Shown here in pieces: positions 9,755-17,927 of a stretch of 62,036 nucleotides of DNA (its first letter is position 1; every line of letters starts with the position of its first letter). The position numbers and the translations under genes are program-made. The notes below the pieces were generated by a model. It searched no databases. It was not told the DNA's origin and saw only the letters and a list, made by a program, of their open reading frames with translations. Source of the DNA: Gammaproteobacteria bacterium (GTDB lineage: Bacteria; Pseudomonadota; Gammaproteobacteria; GRL18); assembly GCA_015488755.1 (NCBI GenBank), contig WFNB01000118.1:1-62036 (forward strand), in the 5' to 3' direction.

Positions 9755-9824
9755 ATAGTCATAAGCAACTTATCTAATAATAGCTATACTGGATTTCTTA
9801 CTTTAGCCCATAATAGAAGACTCA

Positions 9825-10256
9825 ATGAATACACTGGACAATATTCAATTACTTGAATTACCCACCATAAATGAAGCAACTGGCACTCTTATCCTTATTG
9901 ATCAAGCAAAAAATTTTTCCTTTAGCAGTCAACAAGTTTACGCAATAAAGGCCGTAGCCGGAGCCCAACGAGGTCGACACGCCCATAAAACAGCCAATCA
10001 AATACTCAGCTGTCTACATGGCCAGTGTGATGTTCTTTGTGATGATGGTAGCCAGACAAAAAGCATTACCTTATCACAACCTGACCAAGCACTTTACATC
10101 CCCACCGGTATCTGGGCAGAACAAACTTATCCTATTGAAGACAGTATTCTTATGGTGCTTTGTGACACCATCTATAATGAACACGAATACATTCGTAACT
10201 ATTCTGCCTTTTTAAACTATCGTCATAGCCTAAGCCATCCAAAGACAATAGCATGA
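9825..10256 (+). CDS. FdtA/QdtA-type dTDP-4-keto-6-deoxyglucose 3,4-ketoisomerase
   Basis: A 143-aa single-domain cupin of the WxcM/FdtA family. The hallmark RGRHAHK gives His52 and His54, the positions of the catalytic histidines of FdtA, and a C-terminal NEHEYIRNYSAFL segment matches the family ending DxxxYIRxYxxF. Family members convert dTDP-4-keto-6-deoxy-D-glucose to the 3-keto isomer, the substrate of a 3-aminotransferase. The product stereochemistry at C4 (FdtA versus QdtA) cannot be assigned by eye. Its TGA/ATG overlaps the next SDR (ATGA). Confidence 0.85.
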   Translation: MNTLDNIQLLELPTINEATGTLILIDQAKNFSFSSQQVYAIKAVAGAQRGRHAHKTANQILSCLHGQCDVLCDDGSQTKSITLSQPDQALYIPTGIWAEQTYPIEDSILMVLCDTIYNEHEYIRNYSAFLNYRHSLSHPKTIA

Positions 10257-11209
10257 AAATTATTATTACTGGCGGTCTAGGACACATTGGCTCACATCTG
10301 ATAAGAGACTTACCCTTATTATTAAATGGGCTTGAAATAACTGTTATTGATAACTTACTGACTCAGCGATACGCCTCATTATTTAACTTACCAAAAACAT
10401 CCAAGGTCAATTTTATTGAAGCTGATATTACCAAAAATACTTTAACAGAAGTGTTTCAACAAGCAGACAGCGTGATTCATTTAGCTGCTATTACCGATGC
10501 CGCTCGTAGTTTTTCACATCCAGAAGAAATGGAAAGTATTAATTTTGCCGCTAGCAAACAAGTCATTGACACCTGCATAAAGACCCAGACTGCTTTAATA
10601 TTACTGTCTTCTACCAGTGTCTATGGTACCCAACAAGCAACCATTGATGAATGCTGTTCCCCAGAAGAATTAAAGGCTCAAACCCCTTATGCGGCTACCA
10701 AATTACGTGAAGAAGCCTTAGTTGCGGAGAAATGCCAACAAGGCGATCTCCAAGCCATGATCTTTCGTTTTGGTACTATTTTTGGCACCTCTGCCGGAAT
10801 GCGCTTTCATACCGCCGTGAATAAATTCTGTTGGCAGGCCGTAATGGGCATACCATTAAGTATCTGGAAAACCGCTTATGAACAAAAGCGACCCTACTTA
10901 GGTTTAAATGATGCCACCAAAGCCATTGCATTTATCCTAAAGAAACAATTATTTGATGGTCAGGTTTATAATGCAGTCAGTATTAATGCCACTGTTAAGG
11001 ACGTAGTTAATGAAATTCAACATTGGCTACCCGATATACACTTGGACTTTGTTGATAATCAAGCAATGAATACGCTTTCTTATGAGGTACTGAATACACG
11101 ACTGTCTCAAGCCGGTCTTACCCTAGGTCAGCATACGCTAGCACAAGGCGTTAGTGACACCATACAACTATTAAACAACCGATCATGCCAAAACAACAAA
11201 TTATCTTAA
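10253..11209 (+). CDS. NAD-dependent epimerase/dehydratase (extended SDR), second copy
   Basis: A 318-aa extended SDR. The motif GGLGHIGSH is at residues 7-15, with HLAAITDAA, the LLSSTSVYG active-site strand and the catalytic YAATK. It is divergent from the SDR at 8756 and not a recent duplicate. Start is coupled to the ketoisomerase stop (ATGA). A role as 4-keto reductase, C4 epimerase or 4,6-dehydratase is possible; no motif decides. The stop codon lies one base before a 187-bp palindromic repeat. Confidence 0.78.
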   Translation: MKIIITGGLGHIGSHLIRDLPLLLNGLEITVIDNLLTQRYASLFNLPKTSKVNFIEADITKNTLTEVFQQADSVIHLAAITDAARSFSHPEEMESINFAASKQVIDTCIKTQTALILLSSTSVYGTQQATIDECCSPEELKAQTPYAATKLREEALVAEKCQQGDLQAMIFRFGTIFGTSAGMRFHTAVNKFCWQAVMGIPLSIWKTAYEQKRPYLGLNDATKAIAFILKKQLFDGQVYNAVSINATVKDVVNEIQHWLPDIHLDFVDNQAMNTLSYEVLNTRLSQAGLTLGQHTLAQGVSDTIQLLNNRSCQNNKLS

Positions 11210-11210
11210 A

Positions 11211-11397
11211 TAACATGAACTCTGGATAAGATGATCTTGAAAATAACTTCAGAGTGTTGATTAGCCTGTGTTTGTGGAAGAAGTCTCTTTGGCATGGATG
11301 CCAAAGTGAAGCCTACAAGGATGTATTCACGGCGACTTCTGTAACAAATGCAGGCTAATCAATACGTTACTTATTCAGTTATCCAGAACTCAGGTTA
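11211..11397 (+). repeat. 187-bp MITE-like palindromic repeat, copy 1
   Basis: The ends are TAACATGAACTCTGG and, inverted, TAACCTGAGTTCTGG, so the element has imperfect terminal inverted repeats. Inside, a second pair of long arms (TTGATTAGCCTGTGTTTG and its near complement) flanks a central hairpin CTTTGGCATGGATGCCAAAG. A nearly identical 187-bp copy in opposite orientation lies at 28033-28219 and a one-arm remnant at 46561-46611. It has no coding capacity. It begins 1 bp after the SDR stop and ends 5 bp before the rfbC start codon, so it forms the whole spacer and the rfbC leader. Confidence 0.88.
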
Positions 11398-11402
11398 AAT
11401 AC

Positions 11403-11963
11403 ATGAATCTTCAGCCAACAAAACTAGCCGGTGTATTATTAATACAAGCGCCAATATTCTCTGATGAACGAGGCTATTTTATGGAGACGTTTCAGAAAAA
11501 AACATTTTTTGAACACACGGGTAGGGATATTAATTTTGTTCAAGACAGCGAATCACTGTCAAGCTATGGCATTCTACGGGGCTTACATTTTCAATTAGCT
11601 CCTTATGCTCAAGCCAAGCTGATCCGAGTGGTCCACGGTAAAATATTGGATGTTATTGTTGATATTCAACCAACATCAAAGACCTTTGGCCAACACATCC
11701 GTGTCGAATTGGATTCCGACAATAAACAACAAGTATTTATCCCCCGAGGTTATGCCCATGGCTTTGTAGTATTATCAAAAGAAGCCTTGATCAGTTATAA
11801 AATGGATAATTATTATCATCCCGAATACGAACGGGGCATTTTATTTTCAGATCCCGCACTTGCTATTGACTGGCAATTAGACAGCAAGCAATTACACATT
11901 TCAGAACGCGATCAACACTATCCTTTATTAAGCGAGCATCTCGAACAAACTGGACAATTATAG
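11403..11963 (+). CDS. rfbC: dTDP-4-dehydrorhamnose 3,5-epimerase family protein
   Basis: A 186-aa cupin of the RmlC family, full length. The catalytic pair is intact: His62 in RGLHFQ and Tyr132 in ISYK, with KLIRVVHGKILDVIVDI and IPRGYAHGFVVL also typical. RmlC inverts C3 and C5 of dTDP-4-keto-6-deoxyglucose; relatives such as EvaD invert only C5. No rmlA, rmlB or rmlD is visible here, so this copy may serve the local amino-sugar pathway. Its leader and weak ribosome binding site are supplied by the repeat just upstream. Its 3' end overlaps convergent panC by 6 bp. Confidence 0.9.
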   Translation: MNLQPTKLAGVLLIQAPIFSDERGYFMETFQKKTFFEHTGRDINFVQDSESLSSYGILRGLHFQLAPYAQAKLIRVVHGKILDVIVDIQPTSKTFGQHIRVELDSDNKQQVFIPRGYAHGFVVLSKEALISYKMDNYYHPEYERGILFSDPALAIDWQLDSKQLHISERDQHYPLLSEHLEQTGQL

Positions 11964-12812
11964 CGACACCTCAATATTATCAAGCAAACGTGTCGAACCC
12001 AGCTTAATGGCAGCCAAAACCACCCAATCACGACAATGTTCTTCAGGTAAAGATAAATCAGGGCATCGAATACTAATATAATCACTCACAAAACCCTGTG
12101 CATCTAAGAGTTGTTGCGCATCATTTTCTAATTGTTGATAGTTTCTAGCACCTGCTCGTAATTGTTGGGCAATTTTTTGTAAGCTTTGTTGGATCAGTGC
12201 TGCTTGTGCCCTTTGCTCTTTACTAAGATAGGCATTGCGTGAACTCATAGCCAACCCATTTGCTTCACGCACAATGGGATGAGACAGTATTTCAATAGGA
12301 AAGCACAGATCCTTAACAAATTGCTTAATTATTTGTAATTGTTGATAATCTTTGGCACCAAAGATGGCCTTATCGGCTTGTACAATATTAAACAGTTTGG
12401 CCACAATGGTTGCCACACCAGTAAAATGTCCCGGTCGTGAAGCACCTTCAAGAATATCACTGATCCCAGGCAACACCACCTGTGTTTGATCTTGCCCTTG
12501 TTGCTTGGATTGCGGGTATAACTCGCTCATTGCAGGAGCAAAAACAATATCACAAGCGATTTTTTGCAGTTTGTGACAATCATCATCTAGGGTACGAGGA
12601 TATTGTGCAAAATCTTCGCCTTCACCAAACTGTAGAGGATTAACAAAAATACTACAGACCACAATATCCGCCTGTTTCTGAGCCATACTCACCAATTGTA
12701 GATGACCTTGATGCAAGTTGCCCATTGTGGGTACAAAAGCAATGGTTTTGCCCAAGCGTTTGTAGTCACTGATGATTTTTCTTAATTCAGAAATTGTTTT
12801 TATACGGTTCAT
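11958..12812 (-). CDS. panC: Pantoate--beta-alanine ligase (pantothenate synthetase)
   Basis: A 284-aa enzyme that joins pantoate and beta-alanine with ATP to make pantothenate. The nucleotide-binding motif FVPTMGNLHQGHLQL contains the HxGH-type signature, and GAKDYQQL and MSSRNAYLS (KMSKS-like) are present. It follows panB by 14 bp and is co-transcribed with it. The convergent overlap with rfbC leaves no room for an independent terminator. Confidence 0.96.
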   Translation of the reverse strand: MNRIKTISELRKIISDYKRLGKTIAFVPTMGNLHQGHLQLVSMAQKQADIVVCSIFVNPLQFGEGEDFAQYPRTLDDDCHKLQKIACDIVFAPAMSELYPQSKQQGQDQTQVVLPGISDILEGASRPGHFTGVATIVAKLFNIVQADKAIFGAKDYQQLQIIKQFVKDLCFPIEILSHPIVREANGLAMSSRNAYLSKEQRAQAALIQQSLQKIAQQLRAGARNYQQLENDAQQLLDAQGFVSDYISIRCPDLSLPEEHCRDWVVLAAIKLGSTRLLDNIEVSL

Positions 12813-12826
12813 AAGCTAAATTTACC

Positions 12827-13624
12827 TTAATTAAAGGTATGTTCTGGTGCTGGAAACTGGCCATTTTTTACCTGCTCAACAAAGCGTTTAAATGCCTCTT
12901 TTATTGAATGACTATCATGGAGAAAATTTTTCACAAAACGGGCAGGAGTCCCCTGAGTCAGTCCAAGCACATCATAACTCACTAAGACCTGAGCATCACA
13001 GCCAGCCCCTGCACCAATACCAATAACAGGAATAGTCAAAGCCTTGGTAATACGTGTTGCTAATGCCACGGGGACACATTCCAATAAAATAATATCAACA
13101 CCCGCTTGTTCCAAAGCAATGGCATCATTTAGTATTTTCTCAGCTTCTTCTTCAGTACGACCTTGAATACGATAGCCCCCCATTTTATATACCGACTGCG
13201 GTAATAAACCCAAATGTGAACAGACTGCAAGGCCACGCTCCGATAGAAATCGAATGGTTTCCAACATGGTTGCTCCCCCTTCAATCTTAACCATATGCGC
13301 CCCACCTTCAGCAATTAAACGAGCAGCATTCATATAGGTTTGTTCTTTGTTACTATCTGCAGCAAAGGGTAAATCCGACATAATAAAGGACTTTTTGCAC
13401 ACTCTAGAGACATTTTTAGTGTGATAAACCATATCATCCATAGACACCGATAAGGTGCTGGCTTGCCCTTTAATCACCATACCAAGAGAATCACCAACCA
13501 AAATCACTTCAACACCAGCTTCTTCTTGAGCCATAGCAAAACTGGCATCATAAGCCGTTAAACAGGTGAACTTCTCACCGGATTGTTTCATGCTCTTTAA
13601 TGTTGTCATGGTTATTTTATTCAT
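12827..13624 (-). CDS. panB: 3-methyl-2-oxobutanoate hydroxymethyltransferase
   Basis: PanB transfers a one-carbon unit from methylene-tetrahydrofolate to 2-ketoisovalerate, the first step to pantoate. I start it at 13624 (MNKITMTTLKSMKQ), preceded by an AAGAG ribosome binding site, rather than 17 codons upstream. This gives 265 aa, the normal length. Conserved blocks include LTAYDASFA, VILVGDSLGMV with the metal-binding Asp, and VIGIGAGAGCDAQVLV. It is first gene of panBC. Confidence 0.96.
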   Translation of the reverse strand: MNKITMTTLKSMKQSGEKFTCLTAYDASFAMAQEEAGVEVILVGDSLGMVIKGQASTLSVSMDDMVYHTKNVSRVCKKSFIMSDLPFAADSNKEQTYMNAARLIAEGGAHMVKIEGGATMLETIRFLSERGLAVCSHLGLLPQSVYKMGGYRIQGRTEEEAEKILNDAIALEQAGVDIILLECVPVALATRITKALTIPVIGIGAGAGCDAQVLVSYDVLGLTQGTPARFVKNFLHDSHSIKEAFKRFVEQVKNGQFPAPEHTFN

Positions 13625-13760
13625 AATAGACTCTTGCAATCTGGAAGTTAGAATAGATCCTTCATTACATAACATTTTTAGCCCAAAGGCTAGCCTAATA
13701 AACGATAAAAATACGTTTTACACACTAGTGGCCATAAATTTTCTTATTTTTATCCGATAC

Positions 13761-13788
13761 TTGTTTGCCAAAAATAATATGTCATAAT
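13761..13788 (+). promoter_or_regulatory. Candidate sigma-70 promoter for the DUF1513 gene
   Basis: TTGTTT (13761-13766) and CATAAT (13783-13788) are 16 bp apart and lie about 40 bp before the start at 13826, in the divergent gap with panB. The match is moderate and the region is AT-rich. Confidence 0.3.
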
Positions 13789-13825
13789 GAAATACAATAT
13801 TAATTTTTAGCTGGGGAACCATATT

Positions 13826-14959
13826 ATGCCATTATCACGTAGAAAATTTATCATCCGTGGATTACTCGCATTTCCCATTGTCAATAGTGTATTAGGCATT
13901 ACCCAAGTCTTTGCAAAAACAGGTGCAAAACAAGAAATTATTCTTGGTGGTGGTCAATACATCGATCCAAAGACTCATAAAATTCAACATGTATTTTCCG
14001 TGTATAACCTAACTAATAATGAAAAAAGCATTATTAATATGGATTTTCTTCCTCATGGCATCTGTTTACAGCCAAATAATCCACTAATTATTTCTATTTT
14101 TGAGAAAAAAGGTCCCCATGCTTGTGAGTTTGATCTAGGCACCTTAAGTGTCTCTAGAGTCATAAAAACCGATCCAAATCGCCATTTCTATGGTCATGGC
14201 ACATATTCTAAAGATGGCAAATTACTGTATTGTACCGAAACATACCTTGATACCCGAGATGGTATTATTGCCGTAAGAGATGCTCAAACACTCAAGTATC
14301 TTGCCGAATTTCCAACTTATGGCAAAGAGCCTCATGAATGTCTATTAACCGATAAAGGTAAAACGCTCATTATTACTAATGGTGGTGGTGATCTGGAAGG
14401 CTTGGCCCCCTCTATTACCTATGTTGATATCAAAACAGCCCGCTTAATTGAGCAAGTAACACTCACCAATGCACGCATTAATACTGGCCATCTGGCACTT
14501 GGCCAAAATAATAATCTCATTGTTGTTTCGGCACCAAGAGCAGGGCTTGAGGCAAGTGATCTAGGTGGTGTCAGTATTCGTAATAAAACAAAAACATTGT
14601 TGGATTCAATCAATAAACCTTCAGCCATTGCCTCTCGCATGAAGGGGGAAGCTTTAAGTGTTGTGGTTTACGAACCAACACAAATAGCCGCTGTGACTCA
14701 CCCATCAGGTAATATGGTAACTTTTTGGTCTCTAAACGATCATAAACTACTAAAGAGCATGGATCTACAAAGCCCCAGAGGAGTCACCTTAACCACAGAA
14801 AAAAATGCCTTTGTGATCAGTTATAGTAAAAATGCCAAGATGCTTGAAGTCGATGTTAATACATTGCAAATTATTGATGGCAGCCAACGAAATACAACCT
14901 ATATTACTGGTTCCCATTTGTATAATTGGTCTGCCGAAGTCAAGAAACTTCACGTTTAA
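13826..14959 (+). CDS. DUF1513 protein with twin-arginine signal
   Basis: A 377-aa protein. The N-terminus has a twin-arginine signal (SRRKFIIRGLLAFPIV, Arg5-Arg6) ending near residue 31, so it should be exported folded to the periplasm. The rest matches the DUF1513 pattern: repeated beta-blade-like stretches, with HGTYSKDGKLLYCTE, GKEPHECLL and GHLALG, likely a beta-propeller. The function of the family is unknown; members often sit near periplasmic iron or redox proteins. Here the next gene is a polytopic Fe-S protein starting within 7 bp, so the two probably form one redox module. The pair splits folK from panB. Confidence 0.75.
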   Translation: MPLSRRKFIIRGLLAFPIVNSVLGITQVFAKTGAKQEIILGGGQYIDPKTHKIQHVFSVYNLTNNEKSIINMDFLPHGICLQPNNPLIISIFEKKGPHACEFDLGTLSVSRVIKTDPNRHFYGHGTYSKDGKLLYCTETYLDTRDGIIAVRDAQTLKYLAEFPTYGKEPHECLLTDKGKTLIITNGGGDLEGLAPSITYVDIKTARLIEQVTLTNARINTGHLALGQNNNLIVVSAPRAGLEASDLGGVSIRNKTKTLLDSINKPSAIASRMKGEALSVVVYEPTQIAAVTHPSGNMVTFWSLNDHKLLKSMDLQSPRGVTLTTEKNAFVISYSKNAKMLEVDVNTLQIIDGSQRNTTYITGSHLYNWSAEVKKLHV

Positions 14960-14965
14960 TTGATA

Positions 14966-16006
14966 ATGAATCGTAAAGAAAAAAAATTTTGGCGTGTCTT
15001 ACAAGCAATCTTCTATTTGATCGGTTTAGTAAGCATCCTATTGCTTTTAAATGATAGTTTCCGATTTCTTTCTGTATTACCCCAGACATTTGGACGAGAT
15101 TGGTTTTGGAATGTACTTATTTTTATTGCTCCGTTAGTATTTGCACTATTGCCCGGCTTTTGGCGCAATATTTGTCCCTTGGGCACCATGTCACTTTTAC
15201 CACTTCACTATCATTTTTCAAAACGCCATAAACAATCATTAAAACAACAGTCTAACTTTTACCTCTATAGCATCATTTTGCTGTATCTTATTGTCCCCTT
15301 ACGTCATGTTGAAACCAGTGGTCTTGCCGTGGCAATCACACTGATTATTATTGCTCTGAGCGCTTTATTAATGGGCTATATTTATCAGGGAAAAAGTGGC
15401 TGGTGTAGTGGTCTATGCCCTGTTTTGCCCGTAGAAAAATTATATGGTATCAAACCCTTAGTGACCTTAAACAATGCTCACTGCGCACAGTGTATTAATT
15501 GTATCTCCCCCTGTCTGGATGCCAACCAAATTTTAAATAAAACAGCTCATATATCACCACATTCATTATCCATGACACATTTATTGTTTGTCGGTAGCTT
15601 TCCGGGCTTTGTTTGGGGGTGGTTTCAAGTAAATGACTTTGCACAAAGAATGGATGGTTGGCAACATTTGGGGGCGGTTTATAGTATGCCACTGACAGGC
15701 GCACTCATAACATTAGTGTGCTTTATGATATTAAAACGAGAACTAAGCACTCACGAACTAAAAAAACTCATATTATTTTTTACTGCCAGCGCTATTTCTT
15801 GTTATTACTATTATCGAGTGCCTTCAGTACTTGGTATGACAGATAGTGCAGGTGTGTTTGGTATTGATTTTTCGGATTATGCTCACTATACGAGGGCAAT
15901 ACAACTGAGTATCACGCTATTTTTCTTTTGGTGGTTTTTTGCCAGAGACAAAATAGTCACTTGGGGAAATAAGCCTGTTTTTCCAGAAAAAGAGCATCTG
16001 ACTTAA
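14966..16006 (+). CDS. Polytopic 4Fe-4S protein, NapH/NosR-like
   Basis: About 346 aa with around seven hydrophobic segments. Cys motifs resemble the NapH/NosR/YccM membrane ferredoxins: NICPLGTM, CSGLCPVLP, then CAQCINCISPC, which has the Cys spacing of one 4Fe-4S site. These proteins carry electrons through or at the membrane. The ATG at 14966 is preferred; a TTG at 14960 directly abuts the DUF1513 stop. A plausible role is electron supply to, or from, the exported DUF1513 partner. The exact redox chain is unknown. Confidence 0.72.
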   Translation: MNRKEKKFWRVLQAIFYLIGLVSILLLLNDSFRFLSVLPQTFGRDWFWNVLIFIAPLVFALLPGFWRNICPLGTMSLLPLHYHFSKRHKQSLKQQSNFYLYSIILLYLIVPLRHVETSGLAVAITLIIIALSALLMGYIYQGKSGWCSGLCPVLPVEKLYGIKPLVTLNNAHCAQCINCISPCLDANQILNKTAHISPHSLSMTHLLFVGSFPGFVWGWFQVNDFAQRMDGWQHLGAVYSMPLTGALITLVCFMILKRELSTHELKKLILFFTASAISCYYYYRVPSVLGMTDSAGVFGIDFSDYAHYTRAIQLSITLFFFWWFFARDKIVTWGNKPVFPEKEHLT

Positions 16007-16031
16007 TAAGGTAGCTTTGATCTTAGCAAGA

Positions 16032-16526
16032 TTAAGACAAGGGCGTTAATTTAAGCAAACCATCCCAATCGGTATTTTCTGCTAATACCGCTAAATTACC
16101 CAACACCGGCAACTCAATAGCTCCCGCAATTTCAAATAATGGATGGATCACAAAATTACGATATTGGAGTTGCTTGTGCGGGATGCTCAATGTTGCGGTT
16201 TCAATACACTCATTGCCATAAAGAAGGATATCCAGATCCAATGTCCGAGCGGCCCACTTTTCTTTTCTGTCACGCCCTTGTAATGCCTCTATGCTATGTA
16301 GCTTGGTTAATAATAATTCAGCAGACAATAGGGTTTCAATACAGGCCACGGCATTAATATAATCATTTTGCTTAACGGTATCAGGCAACACCAAGGCACG
16401 GCTTTGATAAAAGCTGGAGCAACGAACAAGTTGCATGTCATCATCAGAAGCAATACGCTTAAGTGCACACTGCAATTGGGTCATTGGCTCAGATAAATTA
16501 CTCCCCAAACCGATATAACATTTCAT
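16032..16526 (-). CDS. folK: HPPK, 2-amino-4-hydroxy-6-hydroxymethyldihydropteridine pyrophosphokinase
   Basis: A 164-aa enzyme that pyrophosphorylates 6-hydroxymethyl-dihydropterin in folate synthesis. The N-terminal CYIGLGSNL and the signature WAARTLDLDILLYG with the Mg-binding DLD are present, plus IPHKQLQYRNFVIHPL. It follows pcnB after 41 bp, the order seen in E. coli, so this is the orthologous folK. A second HPPK-family gene occurs at 39835 next to folB. Confidence 0.94.
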   Translation of the reverse strand: MKCYIGLGSNLSEPMTQLQCALKRIASDDDMQLVRCSSFYQSRALVLPDTVKQNDYINAVACIETLLSAELLLTKLHSIEALQGRDRKEKWAARTLDLDILLYGNECIETATLSIPHKQLQYRNFVIHPLFEIAGAIELPVLGNLAVLAENTDWDGLLKLTPLS

Positions 16527-16567
16527 CGGATAGGCTCCCTTAGCATATTTAGGTTTAAGTCTTCTGT

Positions 16568-17878
16568 CTAAGTTATTATTCTTTTTCGACGTTTTTTATA
16601 TTTCTTGGACTTTTTGGGCGCATTACCTAGATTGGCACACATTTTTTCTTGTTCGATGGGTGTTTTTGTTTGAATAGCTGTCCACCAAGCACACCAAATT
16701 GCCAAGTCTGACTCCCCCATACTCTGTCTGAGAAGTAAGAAATCATAGGCAGCCCGAAAACGCTTATGTTGCAGAGTACGCAAGGCTCTTTTTCGTGTCG
16801 GGTGCTGTAATTGCGGTTGCATGTGCCAGATTTCCCGCATAATTAAACTTAACCGCTTAGGTATTGAGGTAAAAGCATGCTGTCGAGTAATCACCTCCCG
16901 ACTAGCGCTGTTTAAGGCTTCCATCTCATGTTCACCCATATCAATAAAACGTTGTTTATAGTCCAACATAGGATGCCAGAGAAAAACTGACAATAAAAAG
17001 GCTGGATTCACCGATTTACCAATAGCAATGCGAGCATCCGTATTGTTTAAGGCTTGTTCAATCATCACCAGTGCCGGTGCATTTCTGGTACCGGAATGAA
17101 CATTGTTTAACGCCGCTTCAGTAATAGGAAACAACACTTCAAATAACTGATAGTCTCTTAATAAGTGAAAACAGTGCCGACCATAACCGCCTTGAAAGAG
17201 TTTTATGCTTTCATCGAAGAGTCGCGCTACGGGGATATCTTCTAATAAATGTTTTAAGTCAAAAATAAGGGCATGAGTCTCTGCTTCCATACGAAAATCC
17301 AATTTGGCTGCAAAACGCACCGCACGTAACATTCTCACGGGATCTTCACGATAACGGGTTTGCACATCACCAATCATGCGAATGGTTTTGCTTTTTAAAT
17401 CACCCATTCCCCCAGTAAAATCAATAATAGAGTCATCTCGAATATTGTAGTACAAGGCATTAATGGTGAAGTCTCGACGCACAGCATCTTCCTCGATACT
17501 ACCAAAAACATTATCACGAGTGATACGTCCTTCTTTGTTTCGATCAGCATGGCTATTTTTTTCCCCCTCATGAGGACCACGAAAGGTCGCCACTTCAATC
17601 ACATCTCGACCATAGAGGATGTGTGCCAAACGAAAACGTCGCCCAATTAAACGACAATTGCGAAATAAGCGTTTGACTTCCTCTGGGTGCGCATCCGTTG
17701 CCACATCAAAGTCTTTGGGTTTTTTACCTAATAATAAATCCCGCACACCACCCCCAACAAGATAGGCTTGAAAACCGGCATCTTTGAGACGATACAATAC
17801 CTTAAGAGCGTTCTCACTAATGGCATTGCGTGATATCTGATGTTCTTTCTGGGAGATAATGTGTTTTTTTATTTTCAT
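16568..17878 (-). CDS. pcnB: Poly(A) polymerase I
   Basis: A 436-aa class II nucleotidyltransferase that adds 3' poly(A) tails to RNA and promotes its decay. The N-terminus has ISENALKVLYRL, then YLVGGGVRDLLLG and the metal-binding DFDVATDA, followed by the RRDFTINALYYN block of tRNA-nucleotidyltransferase-like enzymes. The C-terminus ends in a Lys/Arg-rich tail typical of PcnB. An unusual or weak start is common for pcnB; here ATG at 17878 is used. Confidence 0.93.
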   Translation of the reverse strand: MKIKKHIISQKEHQISRNAISENALKVLYRLKDAGFQAYLVGGGVRDLLLGKKPKDFDVATDAHPEEVKRLFRNCRLIGRRFRLAHILYGRDVIEVATFRGPHEGEKNSHADRNKEGRITRDNVFGSIEEDAVRRDFTINALYYNIRDDSIIDFTGGMGDLKSKTIRMIGDVQTRYREDPVRMLRAVRFAAKLDFRMEAETHALIFDLKHLLEDIPVARLFDESIKLFQGGYGRHCFHLLRDYQLFEVLFPITEAALNNVHSGTRNAPALVMIEQALNNTDARIAIGKSVNPAFLLSVFLWHPMLDYKQRFIDMGEHEMEALNSASREVITRQHAFTSIPKRLSLIMREIWHMQPQLQHPTRKRALRTLQHKRFRAAYDFLLLRQSMGESDLAIWCAWWTAIQTKTPIEQEKMCANLGNAPKKSKKYKKRRKRIIT

Positions 17879-17927
17879 AGCTAAATATAAGCGGATCTTA
17901 ATAAACCTTCCTTGTTAGACAGATGCC

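Noticed and set aside
11211-11397. Structured RNA gene instead of a mobile repeat
   Set aside because: Two copies at unrelated loci in opposite orientations plus a one-arm remnant, with inverted terminal repeats, fit a MITE better. RNA function is not excluded.
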